5,566 nt of DNA from Spartobacteria bacterium. Lineage in GTDB: Bacteria; Verrucomicrobiota; Verrucomicrobiae; Chthoniobacterales; UBA6821. Position 1 is the first letter of the stretch. Every line of letters begins with the position of its first letter. Location of the stretch: NCBI GenBank assembly GCA_003136515.1, contig PLEU01000072.1, forward strand, positions 1 through 5,566, given 5' to 3'. This document shows, in pieces, positions 5,010-5,566 of this stretch. The notes under the pieces were generated by a model. That model searched no databases. It saw nothing but the letters and a program-made list of their open reading frames with translations, and was not told the DNA's origin. The translations under genes were made by a program, and so were the position numbers.

Positions 5010-5566
5010 ATGGCGCGGCGTCCCAAAAGTAATGCTGATCAACTCGGCTTTGACATGGGGATGATTCTGCCCAAGTTCAAACCGACACAGACTAGTGAGG
5101 AAAGCGTCACCGAAGATGCAAAAAAAAACGCCAGCAAGGAGATTTCCTTTACCCGGGTCACCGAGCCCGCCGCAGTCGAATCCCCCTCGGTCCTGAGTGT
5201 CGCGGAGCTTACCCGTCGCATCACCCAACTTCTCGAAGAGGGCATTGGCATGATCTGGGTAGAGGGTGAGGTTTCCAACCTTCGGCATCAGGCCTCGGGC
5301 CACTTCTATTTCACACTCAAGGATGAGACAGCCCAAGTCTCCTGTGTCCTCTTTGCGCGGACAGCGGCAGGACAGGGAAAGCTCACACTGCGGGACGGCC
5401 TTCAGGTACAGCTATACGGCCAGATCAGCGTTTATCAACCGCGCGGCCAATATCAGCTCATGGTACGGTTGGTACAGCCCAAGGGGGAAGGGGTTTTGCA
5501 GGCCCGGTTTGAGGAACTCAAGCGCCGTCTTGCCGCCGAGGGACTCTTCGATCAGGAGCGCAAGCG
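5010..5566 (+). CDS. xseA: Exodeoxyribonuclease VII large subunit XseA, N-terminal part (3' end outside window)
   Basis: XseA is the large subunit of exonuclease VII, which degrades single-stranded DNA into oligonucleotides together with XseB. The first 185 codons are present and the frame is open to the right edge. The N-terminal OB-fold is unmistakable: LSVAELTRRITQLLEE (residues 62-77), WVEGEVSNLRHQASGHFYFT (83-102), LKDETAQVSCVLF (103-115), YQPRGQYQLMV (142-152), QPKGEGVLQARFEELKRRL (156-174) and AEGLFDQE (176-183). The family usually begins about seven residues before the SVxxLT block. From ATG 5010 there is instead a ~60-residue charged, low-complexity extension, encoded partly by an A9 run at 5120-5128. 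ATG at 5055 and 5061 are shorter alternatives but still leave about 45 extra residues. The start lies 4 bases after the LON-domain stop, and no strong ribosome binding site is visible. The catalytic domain lies outside the window. Confidence 0.95.
   Translation, partial: MARRPKSNADQLGFDMGMILPKFKPTQTSEESVTEDAKKNASKEISFTRVTEPAAVESPSVLSVAELTRRITQLLEEGIGMIWVEGEVSNLRHQASGHFYFTLKDETAQVSCVLFARTAAGQGKLTLRDGLQVQLYGQISVYQPRGQYQLMVRLVQPKGEGVLQARFEELKRRLAAEGLFDQERK

Noticed and set aside
4848..5336. 162-residue - strand open frame opposite the LON-domain and xseA genes
   Set aside because: It lies antisense to two strongly supported genes and has no recognisable protein features.

Overview
The window is a compact bacterial chromosomal segment of housekeeping genes. 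All protein genes lie on the + strand and one tRNA gene lies on the - strand. The left edge cuts into metH and the right edge cuts into xseA. The ClpS is of the type familiar from Actinobacteria and sits next to a DUF2017-like gene. Base composition is only moderately GC-rich, RecO is short and lacks its zinc-finger part, and YbeY has an Asp in place of its last metal-ligand His. Together these suggest a member of the Verrucomicrobiota or a related PVC-group lineage. This placement is an inference from gene character, not a demonstrated assignment.

Left block (1-3780): six tightly packed genes form a probable operon: metH (C-terminal part), ybeY, an unrecognised ~200-residue ORF, clpS, a DUF2017-like gene and recO. 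Gaps are 2, 4, -4, -4 and 6 bases if the overlapping GTG and TTG starts are used, so translational coupling is likely. The products cover methionine synthesis, rRNA maturation and quality control, N-degron delivery to Clp protease, and recombinational repair. The clpS/DUF2017 pair is the most coherent functional unit. The ORF before clpS carries a possible frameshift at a GGGG run near its 3' end.

Middle (3781-4348): a spacer of about 570 bases interrupts the series. It holds a clear tRNA-Tyr(GTA) gene on the - strand. It also holds a coding-like stretch with one in-frame TAG (3821-4009), which may be a small-gene remnant. I found no convincing terminator or promoter here.

Right block (4349-5566): a stand-alone LON substrate-binding-domain protein is followed after 4 bases by xseA, the large subunit of exodeoxyribonuclease VII, whose first ~60 residues are an unusual charged extension containing an A9 run.

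I see no mobile element, CRISPR array or obviously new defence system. The less ordinary points are the unidentified gene upstream of clpS with its frame problem, the coupled ClpS/DUF2017 pair, the interrupted small ORF, and the variant YbeY and RecO proteins.
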